From Mesotoga infera (lineage in GTDB: Bacteria > Thermotogota > Thermotogae > Petrotogales > Kosmotogaceae), in NCBI GenBank assembly GCA_011045915.1, contig DSBT01000175.1, forward strand, positions 1 through 64,000: a stretch of DNA of 64,000 bases. The letters are read 5' to 3'. The stretch's first letter is position 1, and each line of letters starts with the position of its first letter. Positions 16,986 to 25,199 of the stretch are shown piece after piece. A program made the position numbers and the translations under genes. A model generated the notes under the pieces. It did not search any database. It was not told the origin of the DNA and worked only from the letters and a program-made list of their open reading frames with translations.

Positions 16986-18655
16986 CTCTTCAGAGAGTCA
17001 CTGCAGAGATCTCAGATAGCAAAGGAATGCAGCTGAGACAGCTATATCAAATAGGGAGGACGGAGTTCTTTTTCAAGTTGTCGAAAACCGGCATCGAGGT
17101 CTCGATTAACCCGTCTTCTCCATACATCGCTAAAGGAGAGAGACAGCAGAACTCCCCGTCTCTGGAAACGCCGTTCAGCCTCTTCATGAGAAGACATCTC
17201 AACGGATTCTTTCTAATCGACGTAGAGCAGAAGGGAATGGACAGGATACTCAGGCTTGATTTCGAAGGAAGAGACGCCTTTGGAGAGAAAAAACATTACT
17301 CGCTGCTGATAGAGTTCATCGGACCGGGCTCGAACATTGTTGTACTGGATGAACAAGGCATGATAGCACAGGCTTTCAGAGAGATGGTGACCTCAAAGAG
17401 AACCATCGCGAGGGGCTTGAAGTATTACTCTCCCGACACCCCATGCAAATCTCTGAGGGGGCTTTCTAGAGAAGAGATCCAGTCCTATCTGCTTGAATCG
17501 ACCGATATCCTTTCGTCCGCTATCAGAAAGTCCTTTACAGGTTTTTCAAGAGCGACGGCCGAGAATATCGTCGGCTATCTTCAACTCGAAGATATCCCTC
17601 CAGCCATGATTGAAGAGGAACGGCTTGCGGAAGCGGCTGAGTTCCTAAGAAATCTTTCCAGCAAGAGCAGCGATGACGGTCTTTTCATTCTCGAGGGGGA
17701 AGGTGGTACTGAGATCTCCCCAATCCCGCTCGATCACAAGAATCATAGCGAGAGGGTGAGAGCATCCGAGGCAATAAAGCTCGCCCTCGAATCTGCAGGC
17801 ATTGAAACTGAGATTGACAGGCGAAAGACTTCCATTATAAGGAAAATCGATAAATCCTCTAAACGGCTATTCAAATTGGTTGAAAAATTGGAGAAGGAGT
17901 TGGCCGAACTCGAAAACTACGAAGCGTACAGAAGGTACGGAGAGCTTCTTGTTGCAAACTTATACAGGCTGAAAGAGAGACAGGAAAAAGTTGAGCTTGA
18001 AGACTGGGAGACCGGCGGGTTAACAACGATTTCTCTCGACAAAAGACTTACGCCCTCAGAAAATGCGCAGCTCTTCTTCAAGTACTTTAGCAAATCTCAT
18101 AGAAAGGAGCTTCATGTCAAGAAAAGACTGAGAGTCCTTCGAGAAGAAAGTGAATACTTGGAGCAGCTCAAAGAAATGCTTCTTCAAGCCGAATCGATCG
18201 GTGAAATTCTTGAATTCTCATACGAACTTGAAGCGGCCGGCATAGTCCGAAAGCCGAAGTATGCCAGAAACGGGAGGAAGAAACTTAAGAGATCCGGTCC
18301 GAGGATCTTTGAAAGAGATGGTTTCAAATATCTCGTTGGAAGAAATAACGTTGAAAATGATGAAATTACGAGAAACGCCTCCAAGAATGATATTTGGTTT
18401 CACGCCAGAGGTATTCCAGGAGCGCATGTTATACTTAAAAGAGCAGGTATGGAGATTAATACCGATGCCATTTACTTTGGCTCTCTGCTGGCTGCAAAGT
18501 ATTCGAGAGGCAGGCAGTCAGGAAAGGTAGATGTTGTCTATACTGAAGTTCAGAACGTCAAGAAACCAAAAGGAGCAAAGCCAGGAATGGTTCTATATAG
18601 AAGCCCGGAAACGATCACAGTAGATCCTGCGAAAGAGATGGAGGAAGGAAATTGA
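16967..18655 (+). CDS. rqcH: Ribosome quality control factor RqcH (NFACT/Rqc2 homolog)
   Basis: RqcH binds stalled 50S-peptidyl-tRNA complexes, recruits tRNA-Ala and elongates C-terminal alanine tails that mark nascent chains for proteolysis. Seen: NFACT-N start (MVFDGLTLQRVTAEI), the Asp-Arg pair at 92-93 corresponding to the DR pair required in Bacillus RqcH, a long helical coiled-coil middle (about 280-400), and the NFACT-R domain (RDGFKYLVGRNNVENDEIT, DIWFHARGIPGAHVIL). 562 residues is typical. Older annotations call it fibronectin-binding protein. An rqcP homolog is at 63201-63425. Confidence 0.92.
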   Translation: MVFDGLTLQRVTAEISDSKGMQLRQLYQIGRTEFFFKLSKTGIEVSINPSSPYIAKGERQQNSPSLETPFSLFMRRHLNGFFLIDVEQKGMDRILRLDFEGRDAFGEKKHYSLLIEFIGPGSNIVVLDEQGMIAQAFREMVTSKRTIARGLKYYSPDTPCKSLRGLSREEIQSYLLESTDILSSAIRKSFTGFSRATAENIVGYLQLEDIPPAMIEEERLAEAAEFLRNLSSKSSDDGLFILEGEGGTEISPIPLDHKNHSERVRASEAIKLALESAGIETEIDRRKTSIIRKIDKSSKRLFKLVEKLEKELAELENYEAYRRYGELLVANLYRLKERQEKVELEDWETGGLTTISLDKRLTPSENAQLFFKYFSKSHRKELHVKKRLRVLREESEYLEQLKEMLLQAESIGEILEFSYELEAAGIVRKPKYARNGRKKLKRSGPRIFERDGFKYLVGRNNVENDEITRNASKNDIWFHARGIPGAHVILKRAGMEINTDAIYFGSLLAAKYSRGRQSGKVDVVYTEVQNVKKPKGAKPGMVLYRSPETITVDPAKEMEEGN

Positions 18656-19572
18656 TAAGACTTCCACCATATATATTTTTCCTGGGCGGCTTCCTTACTT
18701 ACGCCTCGATTTTCTTCTCAAGCGCAGTAGTCTCAATGACTATGTCGGTTATTGGAATGACAATAAGTCTATATATATGGTATATTCTAGCCTGGAATCG
18801 AGATCGTCATCTAGCAAGTATGAAGAAGAAGGGTCTTGTCAAGCCAGAAAGTCTCGCTGAGCTCAACATAAAAGGAAATTCCAGGGTCTGGGTAGTATTG
18901 TACTCAATCACTTATTTGACAATGAATTTCACTGGATTGTACATCATCAAGGCAATTGTGGAGCATGTGGATGTTGGCCTTAATTCTCCGAACGTGGACG
19001 AGCTAATTGAGTTGCTGGGTACCGGTTATATTCTTTCCAGCTGGTTGTTCTTCATAACTGGAATCGCATCTCTTTTTCTTTACGGAAAGCTGATAGCGAT
19101 GTTGTACAACGATGAGATGAAAGTGCAGTCACTTGAGAGCAAACACAGGAATATACCTGTGCTGATTCTCAAGCCTCTGTCTATTGCTCTAATGGTCATT
19201 TTTACTCTTGTCACCTACGGTCTTTTCAGCTGGTTCATGAGATACAGGCTTGCTGCCGTGCAGAGATTCCACAATCAAATTGAGAAGAAGCTGGACGAGC
19301 TTGAGGTTTCCTTCAGAGAAAAGGCATCGGAAGCTCAGCAGATTGAGAAAAACAATGCGCCAAAGTCAGTTGGCGAAGAGATTATTGAGAAGTACTCTGA
19401 GATCCTTGCCTCAATCGATGAAAGCGAAGAAAGAAAAGAGGTTATTGCTTCTCTATTCAGAGATCTCGGAAGCCTAAAATCCGATCAGGCAAGGTCTCTA
19501 CTCAGCAATCTGCTTTCCAGGCAGTTACTGACGGAAAATGAGTTCAATAAGCTCATCAGACTTTTAGTTTAG
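18652..19572 (+). CDS. Four-TM membrane protein with SHOCT-like C-terminal tail
   Basis: Uncharacterised. Hydrophobic segments at about residues 8-48 (one or two helices), 77-100, 126-148 and 172-195, then a cytoplasmic region. The first part resembles DUF4234-type membrane proteins only loosely. The last 60 residues (244-306) align with the last 65 of the rhomboid encoded next: both have an IxxKYxxxLxS start, a SLK segment and an xLLTENEFNKLIRLLV-like end. TTG 18652 overlaps the rqcH stop by 4 bases and has GGAAGGA upstream. Function unknown; shared tail suggests a partner of the rhomboid. Confidence 0.7.
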   Translation: MIRLPPYIFFLGGFLTYASIFFSSAVVSMTMSVIGMTISLYIWYILAWNRDRHLASMKKKGLVKPESLAELNIKGNSRVWVVLYSITYLTMNFTGLYIIKAIVEHVDVGLNSPNVDELIELLGTGYILSSWLFFITGIASLFLYGKLIAMLYNDEMKVQSLESKHRNIPVLILKPLSIALMVIFTLVTYGLFSWFMRYRLAAVQRFHNQIEKKLDELEVSFREKASEAQQIEKNNAPKSVGEEIIEKYSEILASIDESEERKEVIASLFRDLGSLKSDQARSLLSNLLSRQLLTENEFNKLIRLLV

Positions 19573-19586
19573 CAGGAGGAGGAAAA

Positions 19587-20435
19587 TTGATCCGATTTAG
19601 AAGCGCAACGATAACTTTGATAGTCATAAATGTGGTTGTATATCTCCTGGTAGTGATTATGGGGCTGTTTAGAAGTCCTCAGGGGGTTAGTTATCGTGAC
19701 CTTATAACGATATACGGTGGAGTCAGCAGGTATGCCCTTTCAAATGGCTTGATATATACGCCGCTTACGGCCCTCTTTCTCCATGGGAACCTTATGCATA
19801 TTCTCTTCAACATGTGGGCTCTTTTCCAGCTAGGTCATGTGGTTGAAGGCGTCTACGGTATGAAGTGGTATCTTTTCTTCTACTTTGCCACAGGAATAGG
19901 CGGAAGTTTGAGCGCGGCTGCCTTTTCGAATGCTTTCACAATCGGTTCGAGCAGTGCGATTTTCGGCCTCGTTGGTATTCTCTTCACTCTGGGGCTCAAG
20001 AAGGACACCCCGGTTGCATTGAAGTCGATAACGGGATATTCCCTTTTGCCCATTATACTGATCAACTTGTTCCTCGGATTGAGTATCCCTGGAATAAGCA
20101 ACGCAGCTCATATCGGAGGTCTTGTTGTTGGAGCAGTCATTGGGTGGTTTGCAAAACCTGCTTATGCCAGGTTCGCTCGCTCCAGGAAAGTCTATACAAA
20201 GGTGAAGGAAAAAAGTCCTGAAGAAACCTCTAGAGATATTCTGGTGAAGTACATTCCTGTACTGAACTCGCTAAAGGATGATAGGTCGGAGGAAAGAACG
20301 GTACGAGTAGCTCAGCTTAGAAGTGAACTGAGCAGTTTAAAAGATCAAGAGATAGCCTCGAAAGTACTGTGGGAACTATTTAGACGAGATCTGATTTCGC
20401 AGGAGGAATTTGAGAGGCTTAGAAAATTCTTATGA
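19587..20435 (+). CDS. Rhomboid-family intramembrane serine protease
   Basis: Six-TM rhomboid core in residues 1-190. The catalytic dyad is visible: Ser 122 in GSSSAIFG and His 175 in NAAHIGG; the conserved HxxxN is at 71-75 (HILFN). Rhomboids cut TM substrates within the membrane; the substrate here is unknown. After the core comes a charged linker and a C-terminal module (215-282) shared with the upstream membrane protein. TTG 19587 follows GGAGGAGG closely. Last gene of the plus-strand run. Confidence 0.9.
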   Translation: MIRFRSATITLIVINVVVYLLVVIMGLFRSPQGVSYRDLITIYGGVSRYALSNGLIYTPLTALFLHGNLMHILFNMWALFQLGHVVEGVYGMKWYLFFYFATGIGGSLSAAAFSNAFTIGSSSAIFGLVGILFTLGLKKDTPVALKSITGYSLLPIILINLFLGLSIPGISNAAHIGGLVVGAVIGWFAKPAYARFARSRKVYTKVKEKSPEETSRDILVKYIPVLNSLKDDRSEERTVRVAQLRSELSSLKDQEIASKVLWELFRRDLISQEEFERLRKFL

Positions 20436-20442
20436 TAAAATT

Positions 20443-20462
20443 AGAGCCCCTTCCGGGGCTCT
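20443..20462 (-). terminator. Terminator of the decarboxylase gene
   Basis: Perfect 8-base-pair stem AGAGCCCC/GGGGCTCT with a 4-base loop between convergent genes. On the minus strand it is followed by AATTTTATC, making it a rho-independent terminator for the decarboxylase; it may also stop the plus-strand operon although no U-run follows in that direction. Confidence 0.8.
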
Positions 20463-20464
20463 GA

Positions 20465-21628
20465 CTATTCTATGAACTCACCGTCAATCGGCATTTTTGC
20501 ATCTATGAAGTCTTCTACAAAGAGCACTCTCGGAGCATCAATCCCGTTGAATTTGGTTGCGTATTCAGTCGTATAAGCACCCGCATTGATAAAATACACG
20601 ATATCTCCGTAGCCTAAATTCTTCGGCAAGTCAATTTCGTGGTAAACGGTGTCGACAGAATCACACGTGGGTCCCGCAAGATGAAAAGAAATCTTTGTGT
20701 CATCAACCTTTCCTTCGGTCAGGACCTCGTACCTGAACCCTTCTATTGTCTCAGTGAGGCCGTGAAAGACGCCTGCATCAATGTAGACCCAGTTTTCGTT
20801 ACCCTTCTTGCTTCTGAGGATCACCTGGCTTACGAGAATCGCTGAATTACCAACCATTGATCTTCCTGGTTCTATGAAAAGCTCAAGATCGGGGATAGAA
20901 GACATGTATCTGTCAAGCGCTTTGTTAATAATGTCGCCATATGCCTTGACGGACTTGATTTCTCTGACGTGCTTAACCGGCATTCCTCCGCCAAGGTTCA
21001 GCATCCTGAGGTTGATACCTCTGGACCGCAGAGTCTTGAAGACCTCCGCGGCATCACTAATCGCGTCGTCCCAGCTATTTACGTTGTAGTTCTGAGAACC
21101 AACATGGAAACTTACCCCATATGCATCAAGCCCAAGCTGATCAGCATATTCCATTATAGAGATGACATGATTTACATCTGTTCCAAACTTTCTGGAGAGA
21201 GGCCAGTCACAATCGCCACCGCTTGTGGCAATTCTTCCGTACACTTTGCTTCCAGGAGCGTGAGCGGCTATCTTCTCAACTTCCATTTCCGAGTCGACTG
21301 CATAATAGTCTATTCCAACGGAATAGGCGTATGCAATATCTTCCACTTTTTTGATTGTGTTTCCAAAACTCATTCTGTCTGGACCAATCCCAAGCGAGAG
21401 AAGTTTCTCAATCTCACCGCGAGAAGCTACGTCAAAATTACTGCCGAGGTCCCGAAGAGTCTCGATAATCCTGGGGTGTGAGTTCGCTTTAACCGCATAA
21501 AACACCTGAACATTCCTAACATGGCTTACAATGTCGAAATAATTGTTTCTGACGTAATCCATATCCATTATCAAGAATGGTGTCTTCACTTCTCTTGCGG
21601 CCTTTCTTACCTCAGGGGTAATGTGCAC
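20465..21628 (-). CDS. Ornithine/lysine-type decarboxylase (fold-type III PLP enzyme)
   Basis: Group IV decarboxylase of the ornithine/diaminopimelate family, cytoplasmic, likely making a diamine for polyamine synthesis. Seen: PLP lysine in FYAVKANSHP (about residue 48), the HVGSQ and LGGGMPV loops, EPGRSMV that binds the PLP phosphate, and CDSVDT, where the Cys-Asp pair is the ODC catalytic signature rather than the DAPDC one. 387 residues. GTG 21628 follows AGGAGGG by 8 bases; an out-of-use ATG-CCG-TAG sits between them, too close to the ribosome site to matter. Ornithine versus lysine cannot be told from sequence. Confidence 0.82.
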   Translation of the reverse strand: MHITPEVRKAAREVKTPFLIMDMDYVRNNYFDIVSHVRNVQVFYAVKANSHPRIIETLRDLGSNFDVASRGEIEKLLSLGIGPDRMSFGNTIKKVEDIAYAYSVGIDYYAVDSEMEVEKIAAHAPGSKVYGRIATSGGDCDWPLSRKFGTDVNHVISIMEYADQLGLDAYGVSFHVGSQNYNVNSWDDAISDAAEVFKTLRSRGINLRMLNLGGGMPVKHVREIKSVKAYGDIINKALDRYMSSIPDLELFIEPGRSMVGNSAILVSQVILRSKKGNENWVYIDAGVFHGLTETIEGFRYEVLTEGKVDDTKISFHLAGPTCDSVDTVYHEIDLPKNLGYGDIVYFINAGAYTTEYATKFNGIDAPRVLFVEDFIDAKMPIDGEFIE

Positions 21629-21754
21629 TACGGCATCCCTCCTATAAAATAATCAAGTTATTGTAGCATCGATACTATGAAGGAATGCCAAAGATAAAAT
21701 GTCATTTATAGTTTAATAAAGTTACAAAACTATATTGCCCAATATTAGCCGCTT

Positions 21755-22702
21755 TCAGCCCTCGATGAGGAGTCTACAAGTTTTTTCGAGAAATCCCCGA
21801 TCAAGATCATCGAAACTATTTTGCAAATGACTGTCAATATCCAGTTCACCTATTACCGTCTCTCCAGCCAAAAGGGGAAGAACTATTTCTGATTTAGTTC
21901 TTGCGCTGCAAGACAGATAGTTGGATTCCTTGGAGACGTCAGGCACAAGGAAAATCCGCTTAGTCTCTGCCGCCTGTCCACATATACCACTTCCGAAGTC
22001 GATCTTGACGTGTTCGGTGGGTTCGCCAACATAAGGACCTAGAACCAGGGCGTCTTTATCAACGAGATAGAAACCAGTCCAGTTATAATAATCGACATAT
22101 TTATCAAGCAGCCTCGAGACAATCGTCAACTTTTCTTCCAGAGAATGTCCCTGTATCTTCTTATCAATACACTCAAATATCTTCTCGAGCCTTTCAGCTT
22201 TTTCTGAACCGTTCATGTAATGGCGAACATTCATGCTTGAATACTCGACGAAGTCATCAAGAGCATCCATGGTTACACTCAGGAAGTCATTTACTGTATT
22301 CTCTTTCCAACAATAAAGAAGATCTATCATTACTACATTTCCCTTTGAAGTCGGAACGATTAGATGTTGCTCTCTTCCAAGAGCGCCCAGTATGTGGATT
22401 ACGAAGTCTTCCCTTTCCAGGTGAAGTTGTGCGGACATCCTTCCCAGTTCCTTGAGTACTTTCGTCTTTTCGATTGGACCGTTGACTTCCCAGTAGCGAG
22501 AAAGCCTGTCTATTTCTCTCCTTTCGAGGCCATCCAATGCTTGAGCAAGTAACGTCTCGTCAAGGTTGTTCTTGAACATGTATTCCTCGAGAACTCTTGG
22601 ATGTTTCTCTCTATAAAGCACCCAGAAATCGTTCCATTTCTCTTTTGGATAATTTAGAATACCGAAGAAATCGTATGTAAAATCCCTGAAGATACTCCTC
22701 AT
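21755..22702 (-). CDS. GAF-domain protein related to free methionine-R-sulfoxide reductase, with N-terminal extension
   Basis: The last 130 residues match free-Met-R-sulfoxide reductase (fRMsr): NWTGFYLVD, FGSGICGQAA (Cys 241), SCSARTKSEIVLPL (Cys 265) and GELDIDS. In the enzyme three Cys take part; here the first is replaced by His 231 as I align it, while the middle and the C-terminal catalytic ones remain. About 180 N-terminal residues precede it and match nothing I recognise. It may be a reductase using two cysteines or a redox/ligand sensor. It lies 4 bases downstream of the LCP gene. Confidence 0.7.
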   Translation of the reverse strand: MRSIFRDFTYDFFGILNYPKEKWNDFWVLYREKHPRVLEEYMFKNNLDETLLAQALDGLERREIDRLSRYWEVNGPIEKTKVLKELGRMSAQLHLEREDFVIHILGALGREQHLIVPTSKGNVVMIDLLYCWKENTVNDFLSVTMDALDDFVEYSSMNVRHYMNGSEKAERLEKIFECIDKKIQGHSLEEKLTIVSRLLDKYVDYYNWTGFYLVDKDALVLGPYVGEPTEHVKIDFGSGICGQAAETKRIFLVPDVSKESNYLSCSARTKSEIVLPLLAGETVIGELDIDSHLQNSFDDLDRGFLEKTCRLLIEG

Positions 22703-22706
22703 CTTA

Positions 22707-23909
22707 TTACTTTCCTCCTACGCCAAGCAAAACATATGCATCATAATTAGATTGATAGAATCTGTTCTTCGACAGTGAATCTATTAGCGAGTAGTAATAC
22801 TCAAGCCCTCCGAAGCTGGAAGTAACCATGACAACAGGTCTGTGATAAGCATGAGCCTTCGAGAAAAGCTCTCTGATCTCAGAAGCTCTCGAGTTAATAA
22901 AGAGATAAGTGTCACGCTTCTCAATTCCTGGTATATCGGGAACGAGACCAGTTGCTTCGACCTTCACTCCAGCCAGTGAAGACCACTGACCTTTTATCAT
23001 CTCGGCAAAATCGCCGAATCTTGCGTTGAAGTCTGGAATGTTGTTCACCACGAGGACCTTTGGGAATGCGCCCCCTGCTTTGACAGGTTTTGGTTCATCC
23101 TCGCCCGGTCCAGAAGGGATTATTCGACCATCATCATCAATATAGTAGTCTATTTGTGTGAAATTTACAGTTCTTTGCCCAGTGAAAAATCCAGCTGCCA
23201 AATCTGTTAGAGACTTCTTATCTATACTGATTTCAGTTTTTTCAATCACAAAGTCTATCATATCGATTATTTTCGAGGGTCCCGCCTTTAGCAGATTTTG
23301 AATGAACTGCTCGATGACTTGTTTCTGTCTTTCAATACGACCAAGGTCTCCCGAATCCGCCTGCCTGTAACGAAGAAATTTCAGCAAATCCTCCCCCTCA
23401 AGAAAGTGAATGCCAGGTTCAAAGTGAATGTGAAGTCCTTGCTGAAAATCATCGTGGTGCATAAGAGAGGTAACTTCCACGCGAATGGGGCCGGAGAACT
23501 CAGTTACTCCAGTAACTGTGTTGAAATCTATGGCAACTGATCCAGTAATTCTTCGCTCTGTGAGCTTCTCGACTTCTCGAATGAGCGCATCCATTCCAAA
23601 AGAGTTAAGTAAAGAGTTGACCTTTCTTCTTTCCGACTCGTATGTAATGATCGTGTCTCTTGGGATGTTCTTCAGCACTAGAGTTCCTGAGGATCCGAAG
23701 TAAGCTATCGATATGTAGTCAGTTCTTCCGCCAACAGCATCTTTCGAATTTCCACCGGTATCAATACCGACTATCAGGAAAGTCTCTCCTGCAAGATCTC
23801 TCCCCAACATGGAACTATATGCTTCCCTGAACATAAGGAAGATCAGGAAAAAGAAAAGGATGACCTGAAAGATCGCCAGGACAACCAAAGAGAGATGAAC
23901 AGATTTCAT
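22707..23909 (-). CDS. LytR-CpsA-Psr (LCP) family cell-wall glycopolymer ligase
   Basis: Membrane-anchored enzyme that attaches polymers to peptidoglycan from lipid-linked precursors. Seen: an N-terminal TM (residues 8-30), then the LCP core with GRTDYISIAYF, NIPRDTII and the helix YRQADSGDLGRIERQ whose Arg/Asp residues bind the polyprenyl pyrophosphate. A C-terminal LytR_C-type domain follows after a linker (about 290-390: VLVVNNIPDFNARF...). 400 residues. The ATG overlaps the upstream stop within ATGA. Confidence 0.87.
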   Translation of the reverse strand: MKSVHLSLVVLAIFQVILFFFLIFLMFREAYSSMLGRDLAGETFLIVGIDTGGNSKDAVGGRTDYISIAYFGSSGTLVLKNIPRDTIITYESERRKVNSLLNSFGMDALIREVEKLTERRITGSVAIDFNTVTGVTEFSGPIRVEVTSLMHHDDFQQGLHIHFEPGIHFLEGEDLLKFLRYRQADSGDLGRIERQKQVIEQFIQNLLKAGPSKIIDMIDFVIEKTEISIDKKSLTDLAAGFFTGQRTVNFTQIDYYIDDDGRIIPSGPGEDEPKPVKAGGAFPKVLVVNNIPDFNARFGDFAEMIKGQWSSLAGVKVEATGLVPDIPGIEKRDTYLFINSRASEIRELFSKAHAYHRPVVMVTSSFGGLEYYYSLIDSLSKNRFYQSNYDAYVLLGVGGK

Positions 23910-24619
23910 CAGTTTGAAAGTGCTCTCTTAACGCTATCCAGAGAATCAGGTCTGAGATAGAGCCGGCTTACGCTCTCTTCTCCAACCCCGATGGAGATCT
24001 TCATAGGGAACTGAGTCGACGTCTCCAGTTGATAGGCCATCCTCGATGAGTTCCCTAGTCTTTCGAGAAGCACAGCAACTGCCCTGGGAGTCAAGGTAGA
24101 AGAACCATCGTACTCCTTGAAGATCTCGGCATAGCCGGAAATCTTCCAGTAATCCAGTATTTTGAAGCCCCTCAGTGCTATGACATCTACTAGCTGAACG
24201 GGATTTGAAGCACCAACACCAAGTTTGGAGGTAAGCGTATCGATAAGATCGGGAGAGAGGTTTGCAAAATACGAGAAATCGCTTTTAATGCCAAGCCAAT
24301 TATGGATTAGCCCTACGGCTTCCGCTCCCATCTGGGGATCAAGAACCTGTTTAGAATTTTCGATAGTAGCATAAACAGGAAAAGTCACTACGGACGTTCT
24401 GCCTCCTGTAGAAGTTCTCAAGTAATAGTAGAGAGAATCGTCACCCTCTTGCCAGTAGAAAAGATAGTCGACATTTCCCGCCTTCATTTCATTACTGTTT
24501 TTCACACCGTTGACTGTGAAATATACGTACCCTGCGCCGGCTGCAACGACTACTATAACAACTATAATCAGCCACAACAACTTTGGACCACGTCGTCTCT
24601 TTGGCTTAATTAGAGACAT
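23909..24619 (-). CDS. Single-TM protein, possibly a degenerate LCP-like paralog
   Basis: A basic N-terminus (KPKRRRGPK), one TM helix (about 12-35), then about 200 extracytoplasmic residues. Its pattern follows the LCP protein encoded next: VDYLFYWQEG beside TDYISIAYF, SVVTFPVYATI beside LVLKNIPRDTI, and a helical stretch ending near a Leu-Ile rich segment. The Arg/Asp of the PRD motif and the later RxxR helix are absent, so no LCP catalysis is expected. ATG 24619 is chosen over an upstream start because GGAGGTG lies 6 bases before it. Overlaps yqeK by 14 bases. Function unknown. Confidence 0.6.
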   Translation of the reverse strand: MSLIKPKRRRGPKLLWLIIVVIVVVAAGAGYVYFTVNGVKNSNEMKAGNVDYLFYWQEGDDSLYYYLRTSTGGRTSVVTFPVYATIENSKQVLDPQMGAEAVGLIHNWLGIKSDFSYFANLSPDLIDTLTSKLGVGASNPVQLVDVIALRGFKILDYWKISGYAEIFKEYDGSSTLTPRAVAVLLERLGNSSRMAYQLETSTQFPMKISIGVGEESVSRLYLRPDSLDSVKRALSN

Positions 24620-25199
24620 GATTGGCACCTCCAAGGATTTCATTCCACGTCCATACAGTCTCGGGAAGCAATAGACTGCCCGTTTTAATGGCCCATGCTA
24701 TCTTCAATCTTATCACGTCAGCAAACGATTTTTCTAGATCAAGCTCAGCCGCTTTCCGAATCTGAAGGGCTTCTGGAAAGGATCTACCTTCCTCGCCTAC
24801 ATCCGAAACCATGAGTATTTTTCCAAGAAGAGTCATACCCGGGATTCCGCTTACATGCCAGTACAAAGCCTGAAAAACATCTTCTTCCACACCGTGTTCT
24901 TCCCTCAGATAGGAGGCTGCAATTTTACCATGAAGAAGAACAGGAGCAATTCTCTCGATCTCCGTGGTCTCTATTCCGAAGAAGATCGACAAGCGTATAA
25001 GCTCGTCTTCATCATAATCTCGAAAGATATCGTGTGAAACAGCAACTAAACCAGCCTTTGAAGAGTCAACACCGTAAATTCTGCTCAGCTTCCTTGCGAG
25101 TCTTTCTACTCCTAAAACATGTTTCAGTCTCTCTTCGGAACACATTCTTCTTGCTCTTTCTCTGACAACTTCAATTAGCGTATCGTATTCTATATTCAA
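24606..25199 (-). CDS. yqeK: HD-domain protein of the YqeK family (Ap4A hydrolase)
   Basis: YqeK hydrolyses diadenosine tetraphosphate symmetrically to two ADP. Seen: KHVLGVERLARKLSRIYG, the HD pair in AVSHDIFRDY, and LLHGKIAASYL, all YqeK landmarks; 197 residues fits. In many bacteria yqeK lies beside nadD and rsfS with an LCP gene. Here the LCP gene is present but neither nadD nor rsfS is. The gene overlaps the upstream DUF4139 gene by 29 bases. Confidence 0.82.
   Translation of the reverse strand: MNIEYDTLIEVVRERARRMCSEERLKHVLGVERLARKLSRIYGVDSSKAGLVAVSHDIFRDYDEDELIRLSIFFGIETTEIERIAPVLLHGKIAASYLREEHGVEEDVFQALYWHVSGIPGMTLLGKILMVSDVGEEGRSFPEALQIRKAAELDLEKSFADVIRLKIAWAIKTGSLLLPETVWTWNEILGGANHVSN

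Noticed and set aside
21615-21630. ATG-CCG-TAG mini-ORF before the decarboxylase start
   Set aside because: It directly abuts the Shine-Dalgarno sequence, so initiation there is very unlikely.
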